The notes under the pieces are model-generated. The model was not told the DNA's origin. It saw only the letters and a program-made list of their open reading frames with translations, and did not search any database. DNA of 64,000 nt from Conchocele bisecta (taxonomy: Eukaryota; Mollusca; Bivalvia; Lucinida; Thyasiridae), in assembly GCA_029237695.1 (NCBI GenBank), contig CM055274.1:65841484-65905483 (forward strand), given 5' to 3'. Shown here piece by piece: positions 11,173 to 22,825 of this stretch. Position 1 is the first letter of the stretch; each line of letters begins with the position of its first letter. Made by a program: the position numbers and the translations under genes.

Positions 11173-11415
11173 ACGGTAGGTTTTGCTTTTCCGGCGGCGG
11201 CGGCAGCGGCGTCAGCATTCAATGTTAAGTTTTCGTGTTACGGTCATTACTTCAACACCTTATCAGCTACAGTCATCAAACTTTATACATACCTTTACTA
11301 TGATATGTAGATGAATATAGGACTATTCTCAGGGCCCCAGGGTCAAGGTCAAGGCCCCAGGGTCAAGGTCAAGGCGGAACAAGGCGAGACATTTGATTCC
11401 ACGGAATTCTTGTTA
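11173..11415. mobile_element. Family E short Helitron-like element
   Basis: A CGGCGGCGGCGGC tract near the start, tandem GGCCCCAGGGTCAAGGTCAA, and a 3' end with the small hairpin GATTCCACGGAATTC followed by TTGTT. No coding capacity. Confidence 0.4.
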
Positions 11416-11974
11416 AATTATACATGTATAGTTATTATCAACTAACGTTACATTGTACTGGTAGCAACTAGGACTCGGTTGTATTAATTGTTTCGTACTA
11501 CATGCATAATAAGCATATGTCAAAGTTGGTAATCAATTATGAAATCTGGAAGCGGACAGTGTTGAAACCTATTCAGTGTGCATTCCAGGAGTTTTAAAGT
11601 GGGGCCAGTTGACCCACCTCATACACAAAGTTGGTGACATTTGAAAAAGGTATAGGCCATTGTAAATGACAAGAACAAATATAATTAATGGAACTAACCA
11701 TCACAGTTTGACGAAGCACAGTGCTAACTGCTAAATAATTTTCAAATGGGCTACAACAGTGATCGTGATGATACAGGTATGTGTTTGAATGTAATGAGTG
11801 TGTCCAACTACTGGTTATGTTGAAGGTTTAACGTTCAAGAAAGAGTAATAATAAACTTATAGCTACACAAATTAATCACGGAAAGTGTCTGGAATGCAGC
11901 TAATATTCACATCATCACTGAAAACAAGCAAAAAAACTTCAGCAGCAGGCACTTCAGGTTTGAACATTTCGTGA

Positions 11975-13266
11975 TTTTTATACGCCTGTTTGAAAAAACG
12001 TGACGTTTTATGTATTCATCTTGTACGGGCGGGCTCAGCTTGTCCACGCATGTAACCAAATTCGTTATACATGTTTATCATGGTAAGATACTTATCTCCC
12101 CTTGGCAGCCATTTTTAATTTTCACACTATCCTTGTCCACGCAATAACTCAAGTTTTACTTGACCGATCATAACCAAATTCGGTATACATGTTTATCACG
12201 GCAAGACGAAGAAGCCTATTGACTTCTCTCCCCTTGGCGGCCATTTTTGTCGCGCCCGCTTGCTACATGTATATCTCTGCAACTGCTTCGCCCATTACCT
12301 TGAAACTTCACATGGGTGTTTATCATCATCCATATTTTCATTCTACCCCCCTCCCGTGCGGCCCCTGTGCCCAATGTCAAGGTCAAATTACTTTGAAGTT
12401 TTTGGTTAAAGTTTTTTGGTTAAAGTTTTTCGTTATACTATATCTCTGCAACTGCTTTGCCCATTACCTTGAAACTTCACATGGGTGTTTATCATCATCT
12501 ATATTTTCATTCTACCCCCCTCATGTGCGGCCCCTGTGCCCAATGTCAAGGTCAAATTACTTTGAAGTTTTTGGTTAAAGTTTTTGGTTAAAGTTTTTGG
12601 TTAAAGTTTTTTGGTTAAAGTTTTTCATTATACTATATCTCTGTAACTGCTTCACCCATTACCTTGAAACTTCTCATGGGTGTTTATCATCATCCATATT
12701 TTCATTCTACCCCCCACCCGTGCGGCCCCTGTCCCCAATGTCAATGTCAAATTACTTTGAAGTTTTTGCTTAAAGTTTTTGGTTAAAGTTTTTGTTGCGC
12801 CCGCTTGCGGAAAGTGCGATATAGTCGGCACTTTGGCGTCCGTCCGTACGTCCGTCCGTCCATACATCCGTACGTACATGTGTCCAGTTAAAGTTTTTTA
12901 GTTAAAGTTTTTCCGTCTACTATATCTCTCTTTTTTTTTAGTGTCCATGCCTCGCCCCAAGGCGCGACATGCAGGCCGCGGCCATCTAGTTAATTTTCGC
13001 ACTCTGTATCCTTGTCCACGCAATAACTCAAGTTCTACTTCACCGATCGAAACCAAATTCGGTATACATGTTTATCACGGCAAGACAAAGAAGCCTATTT
13101 ATTGATTTCCAACTCCGTATCCTTGTCCACGCAATAAGTTGAGTTCTACTTGACGGATCGTAACCAAATTTGGTTTACATGTTTATCATGTCAAGATGAG
13201 TTATCTCCCCTTTTTGACTGGCCTTGCCTCGACGGGCGTATATTGTGACCTTCGGTACTCTTGTTT
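11975..13266. mobile_element. Family D Helentron-like element, interrupted by family B
   Basis: Starts with TATACGCC and a GTTTGAAAAAAC hairpin. It ends with GACGGGCGTATA, the inverse of the family start, then CACT/TACTCTTGTT. Core units contain CTTGTCCACGCAATAACTCAAG and ATCTCCCCTTGG. A shorter copy lies at 17401-17849. The body is split at 12248/12992 by a family B element. Confidence 0.6.
12249..12991. mobile_element. Family B Helitron-like element nested in family D
   Basis: Begins GTCGCGCCCGCTTGC and ends with CATGCAGGCCGCGGCCAT then CTAG (12986-12989). Three degenerate cores of 169-195 bp are marked by ATATCTCTG at 12271, 12440 and 12635, with TTTTTGGTTAAAG tandem stretches between. 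A second GCGCCCGCTTGC start at about 12795 and a CGTCCGTC microsatellite suggest two B copies fused or nested. The empty site is preserved in the other D copy at about 17745-17765. Confidence 0.6.
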
Positions 13267-13739
13267 TCAATTGGTGACGATTAAATTCATCTTATCCAAG
13301 GTATCAATTCAATGAATAATGATTCATTCTAATTTCCACATATTCTGCCCAACAAAACAAGAACATTAAGTGACTTATAATATTCCATATCGGTAGAACT
13401 CATTTTCATACCAGGGCACAAGATTTATTAGCGATGTGGATGTTAGTAAAATTACGTGCTAAGCAGCATGTCTCGGCCAATACAAACGAGTTTTGGACAA
13501 GTTGTTTGACACATTTGATCCACTGTGTGTGATTGGCCGAGTCACAGGCCGATTACATGATCGGCGGGTGGGTGGAAGGTGGGTGCAAGCGATGGGTAAT
13601 TTAACGATCGGGATTCATCCTTACCGGAATTCCGACTGGAGACCTGGTTTGGCCCTCACATACATCTTTGGCATTTTGTATGTGACAGTTGAATCTGGTT
13701 ATACCCCTTATGTGAGTATTACGATTATTCGTAATCCTA

Positions 13740-13970
13740 TTTTAGGGGAAGGGGCCAAGTGACCTTGGTGTGGTATGGACCTGCCACCAGGTCAGGTTAT
13801 TCTAATTTCAGGGCTGAATATATTGTTTCTCGATGTAAATATTCAGTTCTGATTTTGAAATTTCCCCCCAATGCAGCAGGTTAAAACGGGATCGAACCCG
13901 TTTGCCCGGCCTTACACGACCTTAGCTGTTGATAGGCCGTTAAACACCAATAAACAAACAAACAAAATAC
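13740..13970 (+). mobile_element. SINE-like 3' end
   Basis: The stretch GACCTTAGCTGTTGATAGGC, then CGTTAAACACCAATAAACAA and a short AAAC-type tail, resembles the 3' portion of molluscan SINEs. A tRNA-like RNA polymerase III box is not convincing: GGGATCGAACCC at 13890 is near-palindromic. The 5' limit is uncertain. Confidence 0.4.
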
Positions 13971-13997
13971 ATGATCGGCGAAATGAGAATTCTTTTT

Positions 13998-16212
13998 TTT
14001 TTGTCATGCCCGCTTGTGGAAAGCGCGATGTAGTCGGCACTTTGGCGTACGTACGTGTGTCCGGTTAAAGTTTCTGGTTAAGTTTTTTGGTTAAGTTTTT
14101 TGGTTAAAGTTTTTAGCTCACCTGAGCGAAGCTCATGTGAGCTATTGTTACCGCAATGTGTCCGTCGTCCGTCGTCCGTCGTCGTCGTCCGTGAACATTT
14201 TCAAACGTCTTCTCCTCCGTAACCATTGGGCCTATAGTCACCAAACTTCATGGTCATGGTCCTTAGGTAGGGGGATTACAAAATTGTTAAAATTACATCA
14301 TTATGTAATCCAAGATGGCCGCCGTCTAAATATAGCACAAATTCTTCAAAAATCTTCTTCTCAAGAACCGCCGACCGGATTTCGACAAAACTTGGTAGGA
14401 CTGATCGATGTACAATGCTCTTTCAAAGTTGTTAAAATGGTGACCCTGGGGTCAAAAATGGGCGTGGCCCGTGGGGTCAAATTGGGGTCAAATTTTATTT
14501 TTGACCGAATATGGTCTTGTCATATACCAAATTGAAGGTATCAACGAGGCGATCACTCTGGTTATGTCATCCAAGATGGCCGCCGAAAGGTCAAAAGGTC
14601 GTTCTTTTATTAGAGATTTCAAAATTCTTCTTCACATGAACCGCTTGGCCCATGGTAGCCAAACTTAAGAGTTATGGTCCATGGGTGAAGCCTTTTCAGA
14701 TTTGTTAAAATGGAGGTCATCGCTAATCCAAGATGGCCGCCGTCTAAAAATAGCATAAATTCTTAAAAAATCTTCTTCTCATGAACCTCAAGCCGGATTT
14801 CGACGAAACTTGCTAGGAATGATCGATGTACAATGCTCTTTCAAAGTTGTTAAAATGGTGACCCCGGGGACAAAAATGGGCGTGGCCCGTGGGGTCAAAT
14901 TGGGGTCAAATTTTATTTTTGACCGAATATGGTCTTGTCATATACAAAATTGAAGGTATCAACGAGGCGATCACTCTGGTGCATTTTTTGTCGAAATCGG
15001 ATGGTTAGGCCATCCAAGATGGCCGCCGAAAGGTCAAAAGGTTGTTCTTTTATTAGAGATTTCAAAATTCTTCTTCACATGAACCACTTGGCCCATGGTA
15101 GCCAAACTTAAAAGTTATGGTCCATGGGTGAAGCATTTTCAGATTTGTTAAAATGGAGGTCATCGCTAATCCAAGATGGCCGCCGTCTAAAAACAGCATA
15201 AATTCTTAAAAAATCTTCTCATGAACCGCTAGCTGGATTTTGACAAAACTTGGTAGGAATGATCGATGTACAATGCTCTTTCAAACGTGTTAAAATGGTG
15301 ACCCCGGGGTCAAAAATGGGCGTGGCCCATGGGGTCTAAATTGGGGTCCAAATTTTATTTATTGAAACCAAATATATCTCCATGTCATATATCAAATTGA
15401 AGGTATCAACGAGGCGATCACTCTGGTGCAATTTTTTTGTCGAAATCGGATGGTTAGGTCATCCAAGATGGCCTGCCGAAAGGAAAGGTCAAAAGGTCGT
15501 TCTTTTATTAGAGTTTCAAAATTCTTCAAAATTCACATGAACCGCTTGGCCCATGGTAGCCAAACATAAGAGTTATGGTCCATGGGTGAAGCCTTTTCAG
15601 ATTTGTTAAAATGGAGGTCATCGCTAATCCAAGATGGCCACCGTCTAAAAATAGCACAAATTCTTAAGTCTTCTTCTCATGAACCGCTGGCCGGATTTCG
15701 ATGAAACTTGGTAGGAATGATTGATATACAATGGTCTTTCAAATTTGTGAAAATGGTTACCCCAGGGTCAAAAATGGGGTCAAATTTTATTTTTGACCGA
15801 ATATGCTAATGTCATATATCAAATTGAAGGTATCGATGAGGCGATTGCTCTGGTGCAATATTTGTCGGAATCGGATGATTATGTCATCCATGATGGCCGC
15901 CAAAAGGTCATTTATTCCAGATTTTGAATGTCTTTTTCTCAGAAACCACATGGCCGATGATGGCCAAACTTCATAGTAAGTTAAGATCCTTGGGTGAAGC
16001 ATTTTCAGATTTGGTAAAATGAGAGTCATCGCTTAATCCAAGATGACCGCCATCTAAAAATAGCACAATTTTTTTAAAACACATGAACTCTATGTCACAT
16101 TCTCCTCTGGTGTTCATGGAGTCAGGTGAGCGAATTAGGGCCATCATGGCCCTCTTGTTTAGTGTCCATGCCTCGCCCCAAGGTGCGACATGCAGGCCGC
16201 GGCCATCTAGTT
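13998..16212. mobile_element. Family B copy split by family A insertion
   Basis: The left part 13998-14114 has GCCCGCTTGTGGAAAGCGCG and GGTTAAAG tandem units. The right part 16161-16212 has AGTGTCCATGCCTCGCCCC through GGCCGCGGCCATCTAG. In the unsplit relative (12795-12991) those two phrases are separated only by a T-rich stretch, so the family A element inserted in the T-run. Confidence 0.6.
14115..16160. mobile_element. Family A Helentron-like element, fullest copy
   Basis: The 5' end AGCTCACCTGAGCGAAGCTC forms a hairpin with CATGTGAGCT and is followed by a CGTCCGTCGTC microsatellite. Core units of 409-458 bp are marked by AATCCAAGATGGCCGCC at 14306, 14725, 15168, 15626 and a degenerate one at 16035. 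The 3' end carries TCAGGTGAGC (inverse of the 5' GCTCACCTGA), the hairpin GGGCCATCATGGCCC and CTTGTTT. Open frames inside are conserved only because the cores repeat. No transposase is present. Confidence 0.65.
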
Positions 16213-17400
16213 TAAGATATTTTTATGATCAATACGTACGGTACTCACTGTTTGCTTATATTTCTGACAGCTTCCAATCAAAAATTGCAATTTGGTGAAT
16301 GAAGCACCATCAACCAATCGTAGATCGTTGTACTTCTTATGTAAATTAGCTTTACTCCGGACTTGATTGTTAATATTTAGTTTGGTTCATTTATCGGGAT
16401 CCGGTCAATATTACTTCAGAATATCATAATGCCTTGCGGTATTGAGGTTTGCATTGTTAATAATAGATTTAAACTGTCCAGCCAAAAAATAAAATGAACG
16501 AACTAGAGACCTACAGCAGTACACACAGAATTTTAAATTCACTCACTAAATTATCATATTCGATGCTAGCATTGATCCACTGTTTATAATGGGTACGTTT
16601 TGGTTTGGGTACAAAATACAGAGGCCTACTTCATTATCATATCCGAAACCTAGGCAAACAAGTCCGCCTGAAGTTGTAAATAAACTACAGATCATTCTCG
16701 TTATCTCGTAATTATGGTTTTAAGTGCACTGCTTTAACTGGTCATGCAACTTTAAACGCATTTTAGCGGCGGTGGTGTCTTTGGTTTCTATAGAAATGTG
16801 AAAACTTACCTGAGATAATCGCGCTGATTCAGACTTGGCGGCGCCGGGCGCTTAATTTTCGCATCGACATATCAGAATACAAATGTGATGGAAACATACT
16901 ATCGCGACTCGATTTCCACTTCGACTAAACCGATATATCAACATATCCGATATCAAGTTATCAGGAGTAAAGCATATGATATATATAGGGAATTCTGCCT
17001 GGACCTGGGACGTATATCGAGATAAGCAGGTATATCGAGATAAACGATATCGAGATAACGAGATTCAGCTGTATTTTCGAACTGTCAATCATCTGATATG
17101 TTTCTTTTTAAATTTTGTTGGTTATTACATATGTACTAGACAAATAAAAGGTGAACTAATACTGTTTTATTTCTGACATTTGTGGCAGTGACTGGTCAAA
17201 TTGGAACGCAACCAGTCGGGTATTTCGGGAAAATTGACACGACCGGACCACATTTTTACTAGACTCGGTCGGATGTGCCTTAGTGTTGAGCCCTGCAAGA
17301 AAGCAAACACAATGTGCTAGGAATTATTAGAAGAAAGTTCACTTTCAAGGAAAAGGAATTGCTCCTACAAGACACTAATTATACCTCATTTGGGCACCAT
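16213..17400. other. Unassigned, with clustered ATATCGAGATAA motifs
   Basis: No gene. TATCGAGATAA-type motifs cluster at 17011-17060, and a hAT-like CAGGGCTC terminus in reverse lies at 17280-17295. The rest is AT-rich and unrecognised. Confidence 0.4.
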
Positions 17401-17849
17401 TTTTTATACGCCCGTTTGAAAAAACGGGACGTATTATGTATTCATCTTGTACGGGCGGGCACAGCTTGTCCATGCAATATCTAGAGTCTACTTGACGAAT
17501 TGTAACCAAATTCGGTATACATGTTCATCACGGCAAGACGAAGAAGCCTATTGATTTTGAAAATTTTCCGATGACTTATCTCCCCTTGGGTGCCATTTTT
17601 TATTTTCACACTCTGTATCCTTGTCCACGCAATAACTCAAGTTCTACTTCACCAATCGAAACAAAATTTGGTATACATGTTTATCATGGCAAGACAAAGA
17701 AGCCTATTGATTTTGAAAAATTTCCAATTACTTATCTCCCCTTGGCGGCCATTTTTAATTTTCGCACTCTGTATCCTTGTCCACGCAATGACTGGCCTTA
17801 TAAATAACGGCTTCGACGGGTGTAAATTGTGACCTTCGGCACTCTTGTT
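17401..17849. mobile_element. Family D Helentron-like element, short copy
   Basis: The 5' hairpin ACGCCCGTTTGAAAAAACGGG is intact. Two core units begin near GTATCCTTGTCCACGC. The 3' end reads GACGGGTGTAAATTGTGACC then CTCTTGTT. It holds the uninterrupted version (17745-17765) of the site occupied by family B at 12249. Confidence 0.6.
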
Positions 17850-18243
17850 AAGAAATACATTTACAAGTATTTGATTGAAATTGTACAGCGCCATCGCCAT
17901 GTAAGGTCTTCGAACCAATTACGGGCGTTAAATCCAGGATTGATCTGAACTGTGCAACAAAACTTGCGAAAATCATTAGCTTTCCATTTAGCATACAAAG
18001 ATATATGAAAACTTTATGTTACCAACGTTGAAATACTGGCATGGTACAAATGTACACAATTTTAAAACATAGACAAATTGAACTTCGATATATTCTTCAA
18101 TCAGCCAACATGTGACATAACAAGGAGGTATGAACAAAAATAAAAAAGTATACTTCCACAGTAGATCAGATCTAGACTTCGTATTAGACAAAACATATTC
18201 TCTATTAATGTTCTTTATTAATGTTCTCTATTAATGTTCTTAT

Positions 18244-18350
18244 GTCACCAGTCCACCAGTTCTAACAATTACGAGTGCCCGCTATACAGCTATAATCATT
18301 TAGTAAAATTTATTTGTGGTATCAGGCTATTTTCATATGCAAATGAGGCA
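18244..18350 (-). repeat. Dispersed repeat shared with 26744-26870
   Basis: In reverse complement it matches 26744-26870 across CATTTGCATATGAAAATAG, CTGATACCAC and GTATAGCGGGCACTCGTAAT. By eye identity is roughly three quarters. Neither copy codes. Confidence 0.5.
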
Positions 18351-18360
18351 TGATATTTTT

Positions 18361-18913
18361 AGCTCACCTGAGCGAAGCTCATGTGAGCTATTGTTACCGC
18401 AATGTGTCCGTCGTCCGTCGTCGTCGTCCTCCGTCGTCCGTCGTCCGTGAACATTTTCAAACGTCTTCTCCTCGGTAACCTTTGGACCTATGGTCACCAA
18501 ACTTCATGGTCATGGTCCTTAGGTAGGGGGATTACAAAATTGTTAAAAGAACGTCATTACATAATCCAATATGGCCGCCGTCTAAAAATAGCACAAATTC
18601 TTCAAAAATCTTCTTCTCAAGAACCGCCAACCGGATTTCGATAAAACTTGGTAGGAATGATCGATGTATAATGCTCTTTCAAAGTTGTTAAAATGGTGAC
18701 CCCGGGGTCAAAAATGGGCGTGGCTCGTGGGGTCAAATTGGGGTCAAATTTTATTTTTGAACGAATATGGGCATGTCATATATCAAATCAAAGGTATCAA
18801 CGAGGCGATCACTCTGGTTATGTCATCCAAGATGGCCGCCGAAAGGTCAAAAGGTCGTTCTTTTATTAGAGATTTCAAAATTCTTCTTCACATGAACCGC
18901 TTGGCCCATGAGC
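18361..18913. mobile_element. Family A Helentron-like element, 3' truncated
   Basis: Starts with the AGCTCACCTGAGC hairpin and holds one core unit. It stops at GAACCGCTTGGCCCATG, where family F sequence begins abruptly. Confidence 0.6.
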
Positions 18914-21040
18914 TTATGGCATACCCCCGGCGTCGTCGGCATCGGCATCGGCATCCACAAACTTAACATTGGGGTAAATGTCTTATAACGTTTCCTTTCA
19001 TGGAACACCTTGTTATTTCATACATGCATTCCTCAGATGCAGGGTTGGCAATTTCCCGGGAAATAAGAGTATTTCCCAGGACGGCGGGAAATATCGGGAA
19101 ATACTGGGAAATACTGGGAAATACCGGGTACTGGGAAATACCGGGAAATACCGGGAAATATGAATCTTGGTGGTCTTTTTAATTCCAAAATGTCAAGATG
19201 AGTCTATATTCCCATATATCTACTATGGTTTATATCTGTGTAGACTGATAAGCCTACAGGTAAAACATTCTGCAATAAAAAAAAGAAATAATAAGTTTAT
19301 TTAGAGAGAAAAAAAATCATATATTTTGTAGACATTTTTCTTCCCTATATACAAGTCTATGTAGTATTTGCCAACTGTCTATTTTATTGTATATGAGAAC
19401 ACCCCTCATTACTATAGTAACCTGCCACTAATAAAAGCTGCTTTTGGAATTTTGAGAAAATCCCTGTTGATAACAGGGATAATCCATGTACAGTACAGTG
19501 TAATTGTTTTACAACTTGACATGACCATATACAGACCACCTGGGTTCTTATTATACAGTATGACACAAAATGTGTGAGAGAAGGCTGACAATTAACAGCC
19601 TGTTGTCATAGTCTGATGGTTTATTAAAGTATATTAAAGTCTCATCAATGTACATGCAAATAAGTAGACATTAGTAGGCTTTTGGCTAATTTTAACGATT
19701 TTATGTACTGTATCTCATACGTACCATCGTGGCCCATAGTCTACACGTTAAATAAATGTCATAATAGTAATACAAATGCAAAGCATAAAACAACAGTACA
19801 TTGGCAGTCATATAAGACTTGTAAGAGACTATGTGTATGCACATCATGCATGCTAAGATCATTAATATTCTCATTTCTTGATACCGAATATTAGTGTGGG
19901 AGAAGGTTGACAATTAACAGCCTGTTGTATAAACATAGTCTGATCATGATGACGTTATCCTTGTGAATTGTATCTAGCAGACACTCAGATGCTTCCTAAA
20001 AAATGAAGAAGTAATTTACAAAAAAATAATACAACCAAAATATAAATGTCATGGTTGCCAAATATTCCACCTGATGAGTACCGCTAGTTGGGAATGAAAC
20101 AGATCTATACTTTGTAATTAACCCCTATATCTAATTATTAAGTTGTTGATTGTTTAATTAACTATTACTGAGTTTAAAACTTAATTTAAATAACTTTAAT
20201 TATCAAATAATAACATCAAAATTCATATTTCCCGGTATTTCCCGGTATTTCCCACTTTGGGGAGTATTTCCCGGTCCCGATATTTCCCGCCGGGAATTCC
20301 CGCCCCCGGTATTTCCCGTCCCCGGTATTTCCCGTCCAACCCTGCTCAGATGACCCTCTATCATGCTGTAGCAAATCCATGACCCACCACCCAACCCTTA
20401 CCCCCAGGTCAAGGTCACAAACTTAAAATAACATCTGTTTCCTTTCATGGAACGCCTTGATATTTCATGCATTCATCTGATGATGCTCTATCGTGCTATA
20501 GCAAATCCATGACCCACCACCAACCCCTTACCCCAAGGTCAAGGTCAAGGTCACAAACTTAGCACATTCATAAACTTAACTTTGGGGCAAATGTCTTATA
20601 ACATCTGTTTCCTTTCATGGAACACCTTGATATTTCATACATGCATTCCTCAGATGACCCTCTATCATGCTGTAACAAATCCACGACCCACCACCCAACC
20701 CTTACCCCAAGGTCAAGGTCACAAACTTAGCATGTTCATAAACTTAACGTCACGGTTGGGGTAAATGTTGTGTAACTTATGTTTTATATTTTGATATTTA
20801 ATACATGCATTCATCTGATGATCCTCTATTGTGCTACAGCAAATCCATGACCCATCCCTTTCTCCAAGGTCAAGGTCACAAACTTAGCACATTCATACAT
20901 GCATTCCTCATGTGAATAGCTATCATGCTGTAGAAAATCACCAATTTTAGTGCGTTCATAAACTTGACGTTGGGTTAAATTTTGTATAACTTCTGTTTTC
21001 AGGGAGCGCATTGATATTTCATACATGCATTCATCTTACC
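18914..21040. repeat. Family F tandem repeat (about 170-190 bp units), split by a hAT-like insert
   Basis: Units contain TTTCATGGAACACCTTGATA, CATACATGCATTCCTCAGATG, ACCCACCACCCAACCCTTAC and AAGGTCAAGGTCACAAACTT. Clear units start near 19004, 20440 and 20611, with degraded ones to about 21040. The 5' edge has GGCATCGGCATCGGCATC. Probably the core of another Helitron-like element. It is interrupted at 19040-20344. Confidence 0.55.
19040..20344. mobile_element. hAT-like nonautonomous element with 8-bp target duplication
   Basis: CTCAGATG occurs at 19032-19039 and again at 20345-20352, exactly flanking the element. The ends are inverted: CAGGGTTGG on the left and CCAACCCTG on the right. Both termini carry inverted arrays of CGGGAAATAC-type units (19060-19160 and 20225-20335). 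The uninterrupted site survives in the next family F unit near 20645-20660. No transposase frame exists. A direct repeat containing TTGACAATTAACAGCCTGTTG lies at about 19585 and 19907. An 8-bp duplication and CAGGG termini fit the hAT superfamily. Confidence 0.85.
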
Positions 21041-21665
21041 GTATTCTTGCGATTATAGGTCGCAAGAGTGCATAAGACGCACCCCTATTTTCAGTCCAAA
21101 ATCTGGGGGAAAATGTCTACATGAGATTATAAGACGCACCCAATTCAAAATGAAACAAAAAAATGAAAAAAAACTTGCCAAGTTGTTGTTATTTATCCCC
21201 CCACACTGTTTTTTTATTCGTACCTTGGACGTTTTTGTCTATATTTTCCCTATCATAGTTTGCTATGTCCGTGATTCACCTGGTCCGTATTTCACCGTTT
21301 TCTAGTATCTTCAATTACACTGTGAACTCGGTAGTACACGCTTCACTATAACACGTTCTCAGTTAGTACACGGTTGTGCATTAACTCCCGATATTTTTGC
21401 CTATCTGTACATCAAAATCGTGATAACAGACTATTGTCATAAATCGTGTTATATTTGCGATCATATTGCTGCCGAAAGTGGTATAATACTATTATATTGT
21501 TAATTATTGATTGCGGTATGTATTATCTCTTTTCAACACCATTTACGGAAACTATTTTCGAAATCAATATCGGCGAAATATGGCGACAGATCTGCGTATA
21601 ATCCAGAGTGTTTTTTTAACCCGTTCCTTTCTGAATATTTACGGATATGAAATTTATTAAATATT
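21041..21665. other. Unassigned, with a TAAGACGCACCC motif pair
   Basis: TAAGACGCACCC occurs at about 21080 and 21141 next to ACCGTATTCTTGCGATTATA, resembling the end of a dispersed DNA transposon. No gene is seen. Confidence 0.35.
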
Positions 21666-21862
21666 TATGCCCCCGCCACCGAATGGTGAGGAGGGCATAT
21701 AGTGTTACCGGCGTCTGTACGTACGTACGTACGTACGTACGTACGTAACCTTAAAGCTGGGTAAATGGCTTATAATTTCTGTTTCCTTGCTCGGATCTGC
21801 TTCACATTTCACACACGCATTGCTCCAATGGTCCTCTACCGCCCTGTGACAAATCCACATTC
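21666..21862. mobile_element. Family G element 5' end, cut by the gap
   Basis: A hairpin (TATGCCCCCGCCACCGAATGG pairing with GAGGGCATA) is followed by a (CGTA)n microsatellite and the start of a family F-like core (AAATGGCTTATAATTTCTGTT). This is the same architecture as families A, C and D. Confidence 0.45.
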
Positions 21863-22362
21863 NNNNNNNNNNNNNNNNNNNNNNNNNNNNNNNNNNNNNN
21901 NNNNNNNNNNNNNNNNNNNNNNNNNNNNNNNNNNNNNNNNNNNNNNNNNNNNNNNNNNNNNNNNNNNNNNNNNNNNNNNNNNNNNNNNNNNNNNNNNNNN
22001 NNNNNNNNNNNNNNNNNNNNNNNNNNNNNNNNNNNNNNNNNNNNNNNNNNNNNNNNNNNNNNNNNNNNNNNNNNNNNNNNNNNNNNNNNNNNNNNNNNNN
22101 NNNNNNNNNNNNNNNNNNNNNNNNNNNNNNNNNNNNNNNNNNNNNNNNNNNNNNNNNNNNNNNNNNNNNNNNNNNNNNNNNNNNNNNNNNNNNNNNNNNN
22201 NNNNNNNNNNNNNNNNNNNNNNNNNNNNNNNNNNNNNNNNNNNNNNNNNNNNNNNNNNNNNNNNNNNNNNNNNNNNNNNNNNNNNNNNNNNNNNNNNNNN
22301 NNNNNNNNNNNNNNNNNNNNNNNNNNNNNNNNNNNNNNNNNNNNNNNNNNNNNNNNNNNNNN
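21863..22362. other. Assembly gap of 500 N
   Basis: Exactly 500 N, a conventional placeholder length, so the true distance is unknown. Open frames spanning it are meaningless. Confidence 0.98.
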
Positions 22363-22387
22363 GTAGGTGTTGACGGGATAAATAGAA

Positions 22388-22520
22388 TAGTAGGTTAGTG
22401 CCGTGAATGGGAAAAATATCTGGCGCGGCACGGAAACGGGATGTGCTCGGCAGAGCCTCGCCCATCCCGTTTCCTGAGCCTTGCCAGATATTTTTTCCCA
22501 TTCACGGCACTAACCTACTA
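22388..22520. repeat. 133-bp palindromic foldback
   Basis: Arms from TAGTAGGTTAGTGCCGTGAA to its reverse complement ending ACCTACTA at 22520, with CCCATTC/GAATGGG and AAACGGGATG inside. The small loop is near 22450. Probably a MITE. Confidence 0.7.
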
Positions 22521-22555
22521 ATCTCTATCATGAATACTGATCAACATCAGTGATA

Positions 22556-22822
22556 TCGGTTTAGAGAGGTTCCCCTGTAAAACATGATTACAGTTTACAC
22601 ATACAGTGGAACCTCTCTAAACCGAACTCAAGAAAACATCTGTGATCTTATTTTTGATGAGTTTCTTGGTCATGTATCTCTGGAGATAATATCTGTTCAT
22701 GATCGCATAGCACACAGTTATAGCTCAGAATGATCAAATGCATGATTTACAGTGAAACCTGTCTAAACCGGACACCCTGGGGGACCTCCCAGTGTGTCCG
22801 GTTTAGAGAGGTTTCAATGTAC
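22556..22822. mobile_element. Tigger/mariner-like MITE ends
   Basis: CGGTTTAGAGAGGTTCCCCTG (22557) pairs with CAGTGGAACCTCTCTAAACCG (about 22602-22623). CAGTGAAACCTGTCTAAACC (22751) pairs with the reversed end at 22799-22818. Termini of this form are typical of Tigger-like elements. Confidence 0.45.
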
Positions 22823-22825
22823 AAT

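Larger units (their letters stand above)
11037..17295. mobile_element. Possible hAT-like outer element, heavily interrupted
   Basis: The left end CAGGGCTCGACGTTAA (11037) and the right end, in reverse complement CAGGGCTCAACACTAA (ending 17295), are similar inverted termini. Both are followed inward by AT-rich sequence with an ACTAG/CCAGTCGGG flavour. CAAGA directly abuts both ends (11032-11036 and 17296-17300), a possible 5-bp target duplication. Families E, D, B and A and a SINE-like tail lie inside. The pairing could be coincidental between two members of one dispersed family. Confidence 0.3.

Noticed and set aside
11155..11230. CpG-island-like CGGCGG tract as a promoter
   Set aside because: It is only about 25 bp and part of the family E repeat.
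13493..13762. 89-residue plus-strand frame
   Set aside because: No recognised motif. It abuts a SINE-like tail and is probably chance.
13885..13905. tRNA B box at GGGATCGAACCC
   Set aside because: It is near-palindromic, no A box or cloverleaf is found around it, and it fits the SINE-like context better.
21765..22501. Open frames across the gap
   Set aside because: They span 500 N and have no real sequence content.
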